Below, in pieces: positions 42,869-52,372 of a DNA stretch of 64,000 bases (positions are counted from its first letter, which is position 1; every line of letters begins with the position of its first letter). The notes beneath the pieces were generated by a model that saw only the letters and a program-made list of their open reading frames with translations, did not search any database and was not told where the DNA came from. A program made the translations under genes and the position numbers. Origin of the DNA: Nocardioides sp. Root1257. Its GTDB lineage: Bacteria; Actinomycetota; Actinomycetes; Propionibacteriales; Nocardioidaceae. The stretch covers positions 310,001-374,000 of the forward strand of contig NZ_LMDV01000001.1 of the NCBI RefSeq assembly GCF_001425175.1, read 5' to 3'.

Positions 42869-44017
42869 TCAGCGGTACTCGTAGGCACCGAGGTCGATCG
42901 GCCCGACGCTGGGCCGGCGCACCTGCCCGGCGGGGTGCACGTACTGCCACCGCGGTCGCCATCGCGCCGGCACGCGGACGCCGCGATCGATCGCCGGCGA
43001 CGACGGCCTCAGCCGGTAGTCGTCGGCGGACGGGTCGACGAAGGTCTGCGGACCCACCCGCCGGTCGGCCCGGGTCGAGGCTGTCGCGAGGTCGGTCAGG
43101 ACACCGGGTCCGACCAGCAGGTTGTTGCGCAGTGCGGCACGGCTCCCGGCCGCGAGGTGGACGAAGGTGCCGGAGGACCGGTGGTTGACGAACGTGTTGT
43201 TGACGACCAGCACCCGGCGGGACCGGTGCGTGAGGCCCTCGGCGCCGTACGAGACCAGGGTCGAGTTGGGCGAGCGACGCCCTTGGACGATCACGTTCCC
43301 CGCGACCAGCGTCGCGCCGCCGTTGGGCAGGTCGATCGAGTAGCTGGCGGCTGCGCCGCGGTCGTCCAGGAGGTTGCCGACGACCGTGTTGCGAGCGGCC
43401 CGGGACTTGAGCTCGTGGCCGACCCGGGCGCCCCAGAGGTAGCTGCCGGTGACCGTGAGCGCGCGCACCCGGCCGACGTAGAGGTTGTGCGTGTAACCGT
43501 CGCCGGCGCCGTTGCGGAAGAAGCGCGACCGCCGGATCACGATGGAGCTCGTGGGCGAGTCGCTGGTGAGGATCCCGTCCTGGTTGTCGTGGAACCAGCT
43601 GCGCGAGACGGTCAGCCCGTCACCCTCCTGGCGGATGCCCGCTCCGTTGCCGTCGGGTACGACGGCGCCGCTGAACTCGATCCGGTCGATGGTCGTCCGG
43701 TCCCCCGCCACGACCCAGATCGCCTTGTCCTGGGCGCTGCGGCCGTCGGCGCGCAGGTGCGCCCGGCCCCCGACACCGCGCAGCGTCAGGTCGTCCTGGG
43801 TCCACACGGCGACGTCCCCGACGTACGTGCCGGCGTCGATCAGCACCGTGTCGCCGTCCCGCGCCACCGCCGCCGCGGCGCTCGGCGTCTCCAGCGCGCG
43901 GTCCGGACCCACCCGCAGGACGTGGGCGGCAGGCGTGGCGGAGACCGCGGTGGTCGACCCGACGACGGCCGCGAGTGCCGTCGCGAGGACGGTGATCCTG
44001 GTCAGTCCCGAGTGCAT
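42869..44017 (-). CDS. Exported right-handed beta-helix repeat protein
   Basis: A 382-residue protein with a Sec signal peptide (ITVLATALAAVVGSTTAVSATPA) and a pectate-lyase-like parallel beta-helix with many short rungs (VSRSWFHDNQDGI, IRRSRFFRNGAG, VVNNTFVNHRSSG, LRNNLLVGPG). The family includes polysaccharide lyases and carbohydrate-binding surface proteins; catalytic residues cannot be placed. The end PSSPAIDRG...GPIDLGAYEY is typical of secreted bacterial beta-helix proteins. It starts 30 bases after hsaF on the same strand, but shares no evident function with it. Confidence 0.8.
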   Translation of the reverse strand: MHSGLTRITVLATALAAVVGSTTAVSATPAAHVLRVGPDRALETPSAAAAVARDGDTVLIDAGTYVGDVAVWTQDDLTLRGVGGRAHLRADGRSAQDKAIWVVAGDRTTIDRIEFSGAVVPDGNGAGIRQEGDGLTVSRSWFHDNQDGILTSDSPTSSIVIRRSRFFRNGAGDGYTHNLYVGRVRALTVTGSYLWGARVGHELKSRAARNTVVGNLLDDRGAAASYSIDLPNGGATLVAGNVIVQGRRSPNSTLVSYGAEGLTHRSRRVLVVNNTFVNHRSSGTFVHLAAGSRAALRNNLLVGPGVLTDLATASTRADRRVGPQTFVDPSADDYRLRPSSPAIDRGVRVPARWRPRWQYVHPAGQVRRPSVGPIDLGAYEYR

Positions 44018-44046
44018 CGCCTCATTGTGCGCGACGCGGACGCGGG

Positions 44047-45129
44047 CTACGAGTTGGCTGCCGCCTTGTCCTGCTCGGCCTTGAGCATCAGCGCGATGTC
44101 GATGAGCTGGTCCTCCTGGCCGCCGATCAGCTTGCGGCGACCGGCCTCGAGCAGGATCTTCGCGCCCGAGACTCCGTAGCGGTCGGCCGCGTTGCCGGCG
44201 TGCTTGAGGAACGACGAGTAGACCCCGGCGTACCCCATCATCAGCGTCATCCGGTCGAGCTGGCACTCCTCCGGCATCGCCGGCTTGATGACGTCCTCGG
44301 ACGCGTCGACGATGGTGAGGAAGTCGATGCCGGTCTTCCAGCCGAGCTTGTCGCACACGCCGACGAACGCCTCGAGGGGCGTGTTGCCGGCACCCGCGCC
44401 GAAGCGGCGCACGGACCCGTCGATCTGGGTGGCGCCGGCGCGGGCGGCGATGACGGTGTTGGAGACGCCGAGACCGAGGTTCTCGTGGCCGTGGAAGCCG
44501 ACGGTCGCCTCGTCGCCGATCTCGGCGACGACGGCGGCGACCCGGTCGGCGGTCTGCTCCATGACGAGCGCGCCGGCCGAGTCCACGACGTACACGCACT
44601 GGTTGCCGGCGTCGACCATGATCCGAGCCTGCTTGGCGAGGACCTCGGGCGGCTGGGTGTGGCTCATCATCAGGAAGCCGACGGTCTCCAGGCCGAGCTC
44701 GCGCGCGAGGCCGAAGTGCTGGATCGAGGTGTCGGCCTCGGTGCAGTGCGTCGCGATCCGGCAGATCTGGCCGCCGTTGTCCTGCGCCGCGCGGATGTCG
44801 TCCTTGGTGCCGACGCCCGGGAGCATCAGGAACGCGATCTTGGCGCGCTTCGCGGTCTCGGCCGCGATCTTGATGAGCTCCTGCTCGGGCGTCCTCGAGA
44901 ACCCGTAGTTGAACGACGAGCCGCCCAGCCCGTCGCCGTGGGTCACCTCGATCACCGGGACGCCCGAGTCGTCCAGGGCCTCGACGATGTCGTGCACCTC
45001 CTGCGCGGTGAACTGGTGCCGCTTGTGGTGCGACCCGTCGCGCAGGCAGGTGTCGGTGAGCCGCAGGTCGAGGCCGCTGGCCGGGTCCGTGTCGGTCCAG
45101 GTGCGGGTCAGCGTGTTGATGTCGCTCAT
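44047..45129 (-). CDS. hsaF: HsaF, 4-hydroxy-2-oxoacid aldolase
   Basis: A 360-residue HMGL-like barrel of the DmpG/BphI type: [16 protein letters not shown] (catalytic Arg-Asp and His), [16 protein letters not shown] and [16 protein letters not shown] (metal histidines). It splits the HsaE product into pyruvate and propanal, which is channelled to HsaG. The first codons overlap the hsaG stop (ATGA). Unit order on this strand is hsaE-hsaG-hsaF, as in Rv3536c-Rv3534c. Confidence 0.93.
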   Translation of the reverse strand: MSDINTLTRTWTDTDPASGLDLRLTDTCLRDGSHHKRHQFTAQEVHDIVEALDDSGVPVIEVTHGDGLGGSSFNYGFSRTPEQELIKIAAETAKRAKIAFLMLPGVGTKDDIRAAQDNGGQICRIATHCTEADTSIQHFGLARELGLETVGFLMMSHTQPPEVLAKQARIMVDAGNQCVYVVDSAGALVMEQTADRVAAVVAEIGDEATVGFHGHENLGLGVSNTVIAARAGATQIDGSVRRFGAGAGNTPLEAFVGVCDKLGWKTGIDFLTIVDASEDVIKPAMPEECQLDRMTLMMGYAGVYSSFLKHAGNAADRYGVSGAKILLEAGRRKLIGGQEDQLIDIALMLKAEQDKAAANS

Positions 45130-46037
45130 GCGTTGCTCCCCAGGATCGAGCGGGCGATGTTCTGTCCGACCTGCGTGGCCGCGGCGGTCATGATGTCGAG
45201 GTTGCCGGCGTACGGCGGCAGGAAGTCGCCCGCACCCTCCACCTCGACGAAGACGGAGACCTTGGTCTGGCCCTGGGTCGCGGCCGACGGCTCGTCGATC
45301 TGCGGCTCCTGGAGCAGCCGGTACCCCGGCACGTACTCCTGCACCGCCTTCTCCATCGCGAAGATGCTGGCGACGATGGCGTCGCGGTCGGCGTCGGGCG
45401 CGACCGCGCAGTAGATGGTGTCGCGCATGATCATCGGCGGCTCGGCGGGGTTGAGGATGATGATCGCCTTGCCCCGCTCGGCTCCGCCGATCGTCTCGAC
45501 CCCGGCCGAGGTGGTGCGGGTGAACTCGTCGATGTTGGCGCGCGTGCCCGGACCGGCCGACATCGACGACACCGACGCGACGATCTCGGCGTACGACACC
45601 GCTGCTGCGCGGGACACCGCGGCGACCATCGGGATCGTGGCCTGGCCGCCGCAGGTGATCATGTTGACGTTCATCGCGGCGACGTGCTCCTCGCCGTTGA
45701 CCGGCGGGATCACGGCCGGCCCGACCGCGGCCGGCGTCAGGTCGATCGCCCGGATCCCCGCCTCCTCGTAGCGCGGCGCGTACTCGCGGTGCACGTACGC
45801 CGAGGTGGCCTCGAAGATCAGGTCGGGCAGCGTGTCCTGCTTCAGCAGCCAGTCGACCCCCTCGTGCGTCGACTCGAGCCCCTGCGCGGCGGCCAGCTTG
45901 AGCCCCTCAGACGACGGGTCGACGCCGATCATCCAGCGCGGCTCGATCACCTCACTCCGGAGCAGCTTGTACATCAGGTCGGTGCCGATGTTGCCCGGCC
46001 CGACGATGGCAGCGGTCAATTTCTGGCTCACGCTCAC
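45126..46037 (-). CDS. hsaG: HsaG, acylating propionaldehyde/acetaldehyde dehydrogenase
   Basis: A 303-residue DmpF/BphJ-type dehydrogenase with an N-terminal NAD fold ([18 protein letters not shown]) and the catalytic cysteine in [14 protein letters not shown]. It converts the aldehyde released by HsaF to propionyl-CoA (or acetyl-CoA) and forms a channelling complex with it. The GTG start overlaps the hsaE stop (GTGA). Confidence 0.93.
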   Translation of the reverse strand: MSVSQKLTAAIVGPGNIGTDLMYKLLRSEVIEPRWMIGVDPSSEGLKLAAAQGLESTHEGVDWLLKQDTLPDLIFEATSAYVHREYAPRYEEAGIRAIDLTPAAVGPAVIPPVNGEEHVAAMNVNMITCGGQATIPMVAAVSRAAAVSYAEIVASVSSMSAGPGTRANIDEFTRTTSAGVETIGGAERGKAIIILNPAEPPMIMRDTIYCAVAPDADRDAIVASIFAMEKAVQEYVPGYRLLQEPQIDEPSAATQGQTKVSVFVEVEGAGDFLPPYAGNLDIMTAAATQVGQNIARSILGSNA

Positions 46038-46822
46038 TCCTCGAAGGTGACGCTGAGCGGCGCGAAGCCGCTGATGGTCGCGACGACCCGGTCCCCCGGG
46101 ACGAACGGTACGAAGGGCCCCAGGGCCCCGGACAGGATCAGCTGGCCCGCACGCAGCGGCTCGCCGTACCGCTGAGCCTGGACGGCCAGCCAGCGCAGTG
46201 CCTCGAGCGGGTCGCCGAGGCAGGCGGCGCCGTTGCCGGCGGAGCGCTCCTCGCCGTTGATCGTGAGCGACATCGTCACGTCGCGGGGCTCGAGCTCGTC
46301 GAGCGTGCGGCCGTCCGTGCCGACCACGAACAGCCCGCTCGACGCGTTGTCCGCCACCGTGTCGGTGAAGCCGATCGCCCAGTCGGCGATGCGGGAGTCC
46401 ACGATCTCCAGCGCCGGCAGCGCGACCTCGACCGCGTCGCGCACCACGTCGATCGTGATCTCCGCGTCGTCGATGTCACGGCGGAGCCGGAACGCGACCT
46501 CGCCCTCGACCCGCGGCTGCAGCAGGGTGCGCATGCTGATGGGGTCGTCGCTGCTGACGTCCATGTCGTCGAGCAGGTAGCCGAAGTCGGGCTGGTCGAC
46601 GCCGAGCTGTTGCTGCACCGCCTCGGAGGTGGCGCCGATCTTGCGGCCCACCACCCGTGCTCCCCCGGCGAGGCGCGCCTGCACCAGGCCCTGCTGGACG
46701 GCGTACGCCGCCGGGAGGTCGTCGGTGCCGATGAGGTCGCGCACCGGCGCGCACGGCACCCGGCTCGCCTGTGCCTGGGACAGCCGCTCGACCGCGGCCC
46801 CGATGGCGTCCTGGTTGGTCAC
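46034..46822 (-). CDS. hsaE: HsaE, 2-hydroxydienoate hydratase
   Basis: A 262-residue FAA-hydrolase-like hydratase of the DmpE/MhpD class: [43 protein letters not shown] (metal glutamates) and [12 protein letters not shown]. It hydrates 2-hydroxy-hexa-2,4-dienoate from HsaD to 4-hydroxy-2-oxohexanoate. The GTG start is seven bases after a minus-strand TACTGT element that touches the KstR box shared with kstD. Confidence 0.92.
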   Translation of the reverse strand: MTNQDAIGAAVERLSQAQASRVPCAPVRDLIGTDDLPAAYAVQQGLVQARLAGGARVVGRKIGATSEAVQQQLGVDQPDFGYLLDDMDVSSDDPISMRTLLQPRVEGEVAFRLRRDIDDAEITIDVVRDAVEVALPALEIVDSRIADWAIGFTDTVADNASSGLFVVGTDGRTLDELEPRDVTMSLTINGEERSAGNGAACLGDPLEALRWLAVQAQRYGEPLRAGQLILSGALGPFVPFVPGDRVVATISGFAPLSVTFEE

Positions 46823-46829
46823 GGGACCA

Positions 46830-46849
46830 ACAGTAGAACCTGTTACAGT
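46830..46849. promoter_or_regulatory. KstR-type operator with divergent -10 elements, hsaEGF/kstD
   Basis: TAGAACCTGTTACA (46834-46847) fits TNNAACNNGTTNNA at every fixed position. The minus-strand -10 TACTGT (46830-46835) overlaps one edge by two bases and the plus-strand -10 TACAGT (46844-46849) overlaps the other by four. One bound repressor could block both promoters. Both messages look leaderless (7- and 8-base spacing). Confidence 0.85.
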
Positions 46850-46857
46850 TTCTCGCC

Positions 46858-48522
46858 ATGACGACCCCCCTCCCCGAGGCCGTCGACGTCGTGGTGGTCG
46901 GCGCAGGCGGCGCCGGCATGACCGCGGCGCTCGCGGCGAAGGACCGCGGCCTCGAGACCGTGCTGATCGAGAAGAGTGCGTACTTCGGCGGCTCGACCGC
47001 GCGGAGCGGCGGCGGCGTCTGGATCCCCAACAACTACGCGCTCAAGGCGGCCGGCCAGGGCGACGACCTCGAGCTGTCGAAGCAGTACCTCGACTCGATC
47101 GTCGGCGACGTCGTCCCGAAGATCCGGCGCGACACCTACCTCGACCGCGGACCCGAGGTCATGGACTTCATCAAGGAGCAGACCCCGGTCCGCTTCACCT
47201 GGGTGCCGCAGTACGCCGACTACCACCCGGAGGCGCCCGGCGGCCGCCTCGCGGGCCGCTCGTCGGAGCCGATCCCCCTGGACGCGCGGTTCCTCGGCGA
47301 CGAGCTCTCGCACCTGCACCCGCCGTACACGAAGGCGCCGGCGAACCTGATCGTCACCCAGGCCGACTACCGCAAGATCAGCCTCGGCCTGCGCACGATC
47401 AAGGGCCCGCTGACGATGGCGAAGGTGCTGGTCAAGCGGCTCGTCAGCCTGATGCTCGGCCGCAAGATGTACGCGATGGGCAACGCGATCGTGATCGGCC
47501 TCCGCAAGGGCCTGATCGACGCCGACGTCCCGGTCCATTACGAGACCGAGCTCACCGACCTCGTCATCGAGGACGGACGCGTCGTCGGCGTCCGGGTGCT
47601 CCACGACGGGGTCGAGTCCGTCGTCCGCGCGCGGCGCGGCGTGATCCTGGGCAGCGGCGGCTTCGAGAAGAACCTCGAGATGCGTGAGAAGTACCAGCCG
47701 CAGCCGACCTCGGTCGACTGGACCACCGGCTCGCAGTTCAACACCGGCGGCGGGGTGCTGGCCGGCATCGCGGCCGGCGCCGACATCGACCTGATGGACG
47801 ACTCGTGGTGGGGCCCGACGATCCCGCTGCCGTCCGGCCCGTGGTTCTGCCTCGCCGAGCGCAACCTGCCCGGCTCGATCATCGTCAACCAGGCCGGCAA
47901 GCGGTTCATGAACGAGGCGCTGCCGTACGTCGAGGCCGTGCACGAGATCTACCGGGGCGAGGCGACCGGCATCGGTCACGTGCCGGCCTGGATGGTCATC
48001 GACCAGCGCTACCGCAACCGCTACCTCTTCGCCGGGCTCTCGCCGCGCCAGCCGTTCCCCGGCCGCTGGTACAAGAACGGCACCGTCAGGAAGGCCGACT
48101 CGCTCGAGGCGCTGGCCGCCGAGATCGACGTGCCCGCCGAGGCGCTGACGGCGACCGTCGAGCGCTTCAACGGCTTCGCGAAGACCGGTGTCGACGAGGA
48201 CTACCACCGCGGCGAGAGCGGCTACGACAAGTACTACTCGGACCCCACGGTCAAGCCGAACCCGTCGCTGCACACCATCGACCAGGGACCGTTCTACGCG
48301 GTGAAGATCGTGCCCGGCGACCTCGGCACCAAGGGCGGGCTCGTCACCGACGAGAAGGCGCGCGTGCTGCGCGCCGACGGGTCACCGATCCCCGGCCTGT
48401 ACGCCGCGGGCAACGTCTCGTCCGCCGTCATGGGCCGCACGTACGCCGGCCCCGGCGCCACCATCGGTCCCGCCCTGACGTTCGGCTACCTCGCCGCCGA
48501 GACCATCTCCGAGGAGTCCTGA
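46858..48522 (+). CDS. kstD: KstD, 3-ketosteroid delta-1-dehydrogenase
   Basis: A 554-residue FAD enzyme with the flavin fold VVVVGAGGAGMTAALAAKDRG, KSAYFGGSTARSGGGVWIPNN, a middle catalytic domain, and GNVSSAVMGRTYAGPGATIGPALTFGYLAA closing the FAD site. It introduces the ring A 1,2 double bond, which with 9-alpha-hydroxylation leads to ring B opening. Divergence from hsaE and a one-base gap to chsH3 match Rv3536c-Rv3538. Confidence 0.94.
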   Translation: MTTPLPEAVDVVVVGAGGAGMTAALAAKDRGLETVLIEKSAYFGGSTARSGGGVWIPNNYALKAAGQGDDLELSKQYLDSIVGDVVPKIRRDTYLDRGPEVMDFIKEQTPVRFTWVPQYADYHPEAPGGRLAGRSSEPIPLDARFLGDELSHLHPPYTKAPANLIVTQADYRKISLGLRTIKGPLTMAKVLVKRLVSLMLGRKMYAMGNAIVIGLRKGLIDADVPVHYETELTDLVIEDGRVVGVRVLHDGVESVVRARRGVILGSGGFEKNLEMREKYQPQPTSVDWTTGSQFNTGGGVLAGIAAGADIDLMDDSWWGPTIPLPSGPWFCLAERNLPGSIIVNQAGKRFMNEALPYVEAVHEIYRGEATGIGHVPAWMVIDQRYRNRYLFAGLSPRQPFPGRWYKNGTVRKADSLEALAAEIDVPAEALTATVERFNGFAKTGVDEDYHRGESGYDKYYSDPTVKPNPSLHTIDQGPFYAVKIVPGDLGTKGGLVTDEKARVLRADGSPIPGLYAAGNVSSAVMGRTYAGPGATIGPALTFGYLAAETISEES

Positions 48523-48523
48523 C

Positions 48524-49372
48524 ATGCCGATCGACCCGTCCGTCGCGATCGGCGCCGAGCTCGGCTCGCTGGACTTCACGTGGTCCGAGAGCGACGTGCT
48601 GCTCTACCACCTCGCACTCGGCGCGACCGACCTCTCCTACACGCTGGAGACCGCCGGGCTGCAGGTGCTGCCGTCGTTCGGCGTCGTCGCCCCGACCTTC
48701 CACGCCTCCGACCCGCCGCCTCTCGACCTGCCCGGCTGCGACATCAACCTCGCGCAGGTCGTGCACGGCTCGCAGTCGATCGAGCTCGCCGGTCCGGTGC
48801 CGACCTCGGGCTCGGCGACGGTCACGACCCGGACCAGCGAGATCTGGGACAAGGGCAAGGCCGCGGTGATCTGGCAGGAGGGCGTCGCGACCGCGCCGTC
48901 CGGTGAGCGACTGTGGACCACCCGCTCGTCGATCTTCGTCAAGGGCGAGGGCGGCTGGGGCGGCGACCGCGGCTCGTCCACCCCGGTCGAGATCCCGGAC
49001 CGTGAGCCGGACACGGACACGACGTACGACGTGACGCCCACCCAGGCGCTGCTCTACCGCCTCTGCGGCGACCGCAACCCGCTGCACGCCGATCCGGGCT
49101 TCGCGCAGGCCGCCGGCTTCCCGGCGCCGATCCTGCACGGGCTCTGCTCCTACGGCATCGTGCTGCGCACCCTCACCGACCAGCTCCTCGGCGGCGACTC
49201 CGGCCAGGTCGCGGGCTTCGGCGTGAAGTTCGCCGGTGTGGTGTTCCCCGGCGAGACCATCCGGGTGCGTGGGTGGCGCGAGGACGGCCGGATCATCGGG
49301 TCGGCGACGGTCGCGGGCGGCGAGCGCGACGGCGCGCCGGTGCTCGGCGACGTGGTGCTCACGACCGCCTGA
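48524..49372 (+). CDS. chsH3: MaoC-like steroid enoyl-CoA hydratase (ChsH3 type)
   Basis: A 282-residue double hot-dog protein. The C-terminal domain has the R-hydratase motif YRLCGDRNPLHADPGFAQAAGFPAPILHG with the catalytic Asp and His; the N-terminal hot dog lacks it. The length and position directly after kstD match Rv3538 (ChsH3), a hydratase acting on steroid side-chain enoyl-CoA. Which chain length it prefers cannot be read from sequence. The gene after it is unrelated and follows a 99-base gap. Confidence 0.86.
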   Translation: MPIDPSVAIGAELGSLDFTWSESDVLLYHLALGATDLSYTLETAGLQVLPSFGVVAPTFHASDPPPLDLPGCDINLAQVVHGSQSIELAGPVPTSGSATVTTRTSEIWDKGKAAVIWQEGVATAPSGERLWTTRSSIFVKGEGGWGGDRGSSTPVEIPDREPDTDTTYDVTPTQALLYRLCGDRNPLHADPGFAQAAGFPAPILHGLCSYGIVLRTLTDQLLGGDSGQVAGFGVKFAGVVFPGETIRVRGWREDGRIIGSATVAGGERDGAPVLGDVVLTTA

Positions 49373-49471
49373 CAGCGCCTGATCAGACCACCGGGACACC
49401 TTGCCCGAACGGCACTTCCGGACGCTCCAGCTGTGGAATCCTGGCACCGACAGTCCGGTGGGAGGAGTCTG

Positions 49472-51508
49472 ATGGCCAGGGGTTTCCTCAAGGCGTTCAC
49501 GTCCAAGAAGAAGTCGTCGTCGAAGGCCGAGAAGAAGGACTCGACGAGCCCGAAGCAGACCAGCGCACCTCCGCCCAGTCCGGTCCCGCTGCCGGTGATC
49601 GGGCGCCACCGCTCGGACGCCCACGCGCCGAAGCCGCAGCGGTCCTCGATCACGATCGGCGCCAACCGCACGCCCCAGCCGCCGCCGTTGACGACGCTCC
49701 AGAAGTGGACGCCCGGCGAGAAGGGTGGCTCGCCGAAGACCGGCGGTCCCGTCATCGGGCGCGGCCGGGGCGTGACCACGACACCGAGCACGTCGTCCAC
49801 GGGCACTGCGCCGACGAGCACTGCGCCGACGAGCACTGCGCCGAAGCCGTTGCCCCCCGGCTACGTCGAGTTCGGGGCACCGGTGCCCGACGACGACAAG
49901 GCGCCGTACACGGAGAACTACAGCTACAACTCGACCGGCGCCACGCTGTTCGAGGACGACAAGGACTCCGGGCCGTACAACAACGTCGACTACGCGAAGT
50001 ACGGCGGCACCGAGACCACCGACACCTCCACCACCGGCGGCACTGCCAACTACAGCCAGCCGGGCATGTTCCAGCTCGACGAGGACGAGGACAAGGACTC
50101 CGGCCCCTACAACAACGTCGACTACGCGAAGTACGGCGGCACCGAGAACACCGGCGGCACCGCCAACTACAGCCAGCCCGGCATGTTCCAGCTCGACGAG
50201 GACGACGACAAGGACTCCGGCCCCTACAACAACATCGACTACAGCACCCAGGAGGACCTCGACGCCCTCGTCGAGGACGACGACAAGGACTCCGGGCCCT
50301 ACAACAACATCAAGTACGGCACGCAGGACGACCTCGACGCCATCCTCGAGGCCGACGACGAGAGCGACTACGAGTCCGACGACGACGAGATCGACTACCA
50401 GAACATCGTGGACGGCCCGGAGCAGAAGGAGCAGAGCGCGCCGGAGGTCCCGAAGTCGTCGGCGCCGAAGGACACCCCAGCCGTCCGCAAGCACCGTGCG
50501 TGGTTGATCGCCAAGCTCAGCACGGACTACACGCACGAGCGGACCGTCCAGCGCTCGGACCTCAAGGGTGCGGCCGGTGAGCTCGCGCGGGACATCAAGA
50601 CCTGGTACTGGATCGCCGACGACCTCGACTGCATCGACGTGAACGACCCCGACGAGTTCAAGCAGGCCATCGCCCCGGCCCCCAAGAACCACCCGATCCG
50701 CCAGGTCGGAGACGTCGACACCGCACTCGAGATGGCCAAGAAGATGCATGCCAACCTGCTCGAGAAGGCACGCCGCCAGGAGCTCCCGGTGACCGAGGAG
50801 GGCGACCTCGGCGACATCAGCAGCCGCCTGGTCGAGTACGACGACGAGTCGGCCCAGGAGCGGAGCCTGGTGCTGGTCGGCGGCAACCGGCTCTTCCGCA
50901 ACGACGACAAGAAGACGCCGGTCGACACTGCGATGAGCTCGACCTTCCACTCCGGGCTCGGCGCCGAGATCTTCGTCGTGGGGATGGGCAACGACATCCA
51001 CATGGCCTCGCACAAGATCGGCAAGTTCCACCACTCGAGCCTGCTCGGTGGCGCCAACGTGTCGATGGCCGGCGAGATGCAGGTGACCGACGGCAAGATC
51101 GACTGGCTGTCCAACAAGAGCGGCCACTACCACCCCAGCGTCGTGCAGTTCCAGCAGTTCCTGCACCACCTCTCCAAGGACATGCCGATCAACTTCCCGG
51201 TCAACGGCTGGGGTGTGCCCAAGAACGTGACCGGCCAGCAGCTCGTCGACGGGGTCGACGAGACGGGCCAGGTCAAGCCGAAGCAGACCCACGACTTCCA
51301 GAAGATGCAGGAGCAGCTGACCGCCTGGAAGGAGCTCGTGGGGAAGCCGGCGATGAAGAAGGTGATGAAGGACAACGGCTGGAAGCTCGACAAGTGGGAC
51401 GACGAGTGGGAGGTCGAGGACGCCGATGGCAACGCCGTCCCGCCCAAGTCCGTCCGCGAGGCGATGAAGCGCGCGTACCCGCACCTGAAGCCGGTCGGTG
51501 AGCGATGA
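49472..51508 (+). CDS. Large repeat-containing protein with a C-terminal effector/toxin-like domain
   Basis: A 678-residue protein of unknown function. Residues 1-130 are disordered and Lys/Ser/Thr/Pro-rich with no signal peptide or membrane helix. Residues about 160-300 hold four acidic repeats around DKDSGPYNN (starting near 163, 207, 246 and 271). Residues about 340-440 are helical. The C-terminal domain (about 485-600) contains SSTFHSG, IFVVGMGNDIHMASHKIGKFHHSSLLGG (His520-His521), AGEMQVTDGKI and NKSGHYHPS (His552). I associate the HHSS...AGE...SGHY pattern with bacterial effector-type proteins and, tentatively, plant IQM proteins. GGAGGAG precedes the ATG. The next gene overlaps by four bases, as an immunity partner would. 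Confidence 0.6.
   Translation: MARGFLKAFTSKKKSSSKAEKKDSTSPKQTSAPPPSPVPLPVIGRHRSDAHAPKPQRSSITIGANRTPQPPPLTTLQKWTPGEKGGSPKTGGPVIGRGRGVTTTPSTSSTGTAPTSTAPTSTAPKPLPPGYVEFGAPVPDDDKAPYTENYSYNSTGATLFEDDKDSGPYNNVDYAKYGGTETTDTSTTGGTANYSQPGMFQLDEDEDKDSGPYNNVDYAKYGGTENTGGTANYSQPGMFQLDEDDDKDSGPYNNIDYSTQEDLDALVEDDDKDSGPYNNIKYGTQDDLDAILEADDESDYESDDDEIDYQNIVDGPEQKEQSAPEVPKSSAPKDTPAVRKHRAWLIAKLSTDYTHERTVQRSDLKGAAGELARDIKTWYWIADDLDCIDVNDPDEFKQAIAPAPKNHPIRQVGDVDTALEMAKKMHANLLEKARRQELPVTEEGDLGDISSRLVEYDDESAQERSLVLVGGNRLFRNDDKKTPVDTAMSSTFHSGLGAEIFVVGMGNDIHMASHKIGKFHHSSLLGGANVSMAGEMQVTDGKIDWLSNKSGHYHPSVVQFQQFLHHLSKDMPINFPVNGWGVPKNVTGQQLVDGVDETGQVKPKQTHDFQKMQEQLTAWKELVGKPAMKKVMKDNGWKLDKWDDEWEVEDADGNAVPPKSVREAMKRAYPHLKPVGER
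49805..49846. repeat. 15-bp tandem repeat in the linker of the effector-like gene
   Basis: ACTGCGCCGACGAGC is repeated almost exactly three times, encoding the GTAPTSTAPTSTAPK linker. In-frame slippage here would only change linker length. Confidence 0.75.
49952..50350. repeat. Four internal coding repeats (DKDSGPYNN units)
   Basis: The unit starts GACAAGGACTCC at 49958, 50090, 50207 and 50282, so spacings are 132, 117 and 75 bases (44, 39 and 25 codons). The first two units share VDYAKYGGTE and NYSQPGMFQLDED; the last two share a shorter STQEDLDALVEDD-like tail. Nucleotide identity between units is high, pointing to recent duplication. Confidence 0.8.
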
Positions 51509-52044
51509 GCAGCGATCCTGTCGGCGACGTGCTGACCGCCTCGGACCTCGACACGCTCCAGACCGCGGTCGGGGCACTGCCCGCGGACGCCGACGTCACG
51601 AGGATCGCGGGCGTCGTCGACGACTGGTCGGACCAGCAGGCACTCGCCAACGTCCTGCTGCACCCGTCCCTCATCCCTGTCTCCCACCGGGTTCCGGCGG
51701 TGCTGCGGGGTCTGCGGTCCGACGGCTACCTGCGGATCGCCGCCACGGCCGGGGTCGGTCACCTCCCTGCCGCGGATGTCACCGACGACGTACGGCGTGA
51801 GCTGCTGGACGCCCTGCTCGACGTCGTCGCGTCCGATGCCGGCCCGGCGGGCGTCCGCGCGGCCGCGGAGGTCGGACCGCTGATCCGCGCCGACGAGCTC
51901 GAGCTGCTCGACGATCTGGCGGCGCACCCCGTCGATGCCGTCCGCCACAACCTCGCACAGGCGGCGCTCGGCATCACTGCCCCGGAGGACCAGCTGCCGG
52001 TGCTGCTCCCCTACCTGCCGAACCTCGCCGACGTCAGCGGTTGA
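51505..52044 (+). CDS. Small helical repeat protein, candidate immunity/partner
   Basis: A 179-residue, acidic, almost wholly helical protein with HEAT-like helix pairs (HRVPAVLRGLRSDGYLRIAATAGVGHL; DDVRRELLDALLDVVASDAG; DELELLDDLAAHPVDAVRHNLAQAALG). Its ATG overlaps the stop of the effector-like gene (ATGA), implying matched expression. Small helical proteins encoded immediately after toxins are often immunity factors; that role is inference. It overlaps the convergent glutaredoxin-like gene by 11 bases. Confidence 0.6.
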   Translation: MSSDPVGDVLTASDLDTLQTAVGALPADADVTRIAGVVDDWSDQQALANVLLHPSLIPVSHRVPAVLRGLRSDGYLRIAATAGVGHLPAADVTDDVRRELLDALLDVVASDAGPAGVRAAAEVGPLIRADELELLDDLAAHPVDAVRHNLAQAALGITAPEDQLPVLLPYLPNLADVSG

Positions 52045-52372
52045 GCCGCTCCCGCACCCACGACGGGGGCGGGTTGGTGCGGTGGCCGTCATCGACGAAG
52101 ACGGTGGGCACGGTCTCGTTGCCGCCGTTGACCGAGCGGACCCGCGCGGCGGCGTCCTCGTCGCGGTGGATGTTCACCCACACCGCGCGCCGCCCGAGCG
52201 GCCCCAGGGCGAAGCGCAGTCGCAGGCAGTAGGAGCAACCCGGGCGCCAGTAGATGATCGGGCGCCCGTCCGCACGTGCCTCCCGGTCGCTCACCGTGCG
52301 GGGGAAGGCGTACGGCGTGAGGGTCACGACGACCACCAGCGCCGCGACGACCAGGACGACGATCGTCGTCAC
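52034..52372 (-). CDS. Membrane-anchored glutaredoxin-like protein
   Basis: A 112-residue protein with an N-terminal membrane helix (TTIVVLVVAALVVVVTLTPYAF) and a glutaredoxin domain: IIYWRPGCSYCLRLRFAL with a CSYC redox motif, and TVPTVFVDDG with the cis-proline. It resembles actinobacterial mycoredoxin-like proteins that reduce mycothiol mixed disulfides; the anchor may place it at the membrane's inner or outer face. The GTG at 52372 overlaps the upstream methyltransferase stop (GTGA). Confidence 0.8.
   Translation of the reverse strand: MTTIVVLVVAALVVVVTLTPYAFPRTVSDREARADGRPIIYWRPGCSYCLRLRFALGPLGRRAVWVNIHRDEDAAARVRSVNGGNETVPTVFVDDGHRTNPPPSWVRERLNR

Noticed and set aside
48428..51577. A 1049-codon minus-strand open frame opposite kstD, chsH3 and the effector-like gene
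   Set aside because: High-GC shadow of real genes: the translation is low-complexity Leu/Val/Arg/Asp-rich with no domain, and spans three good genes on the other strand.
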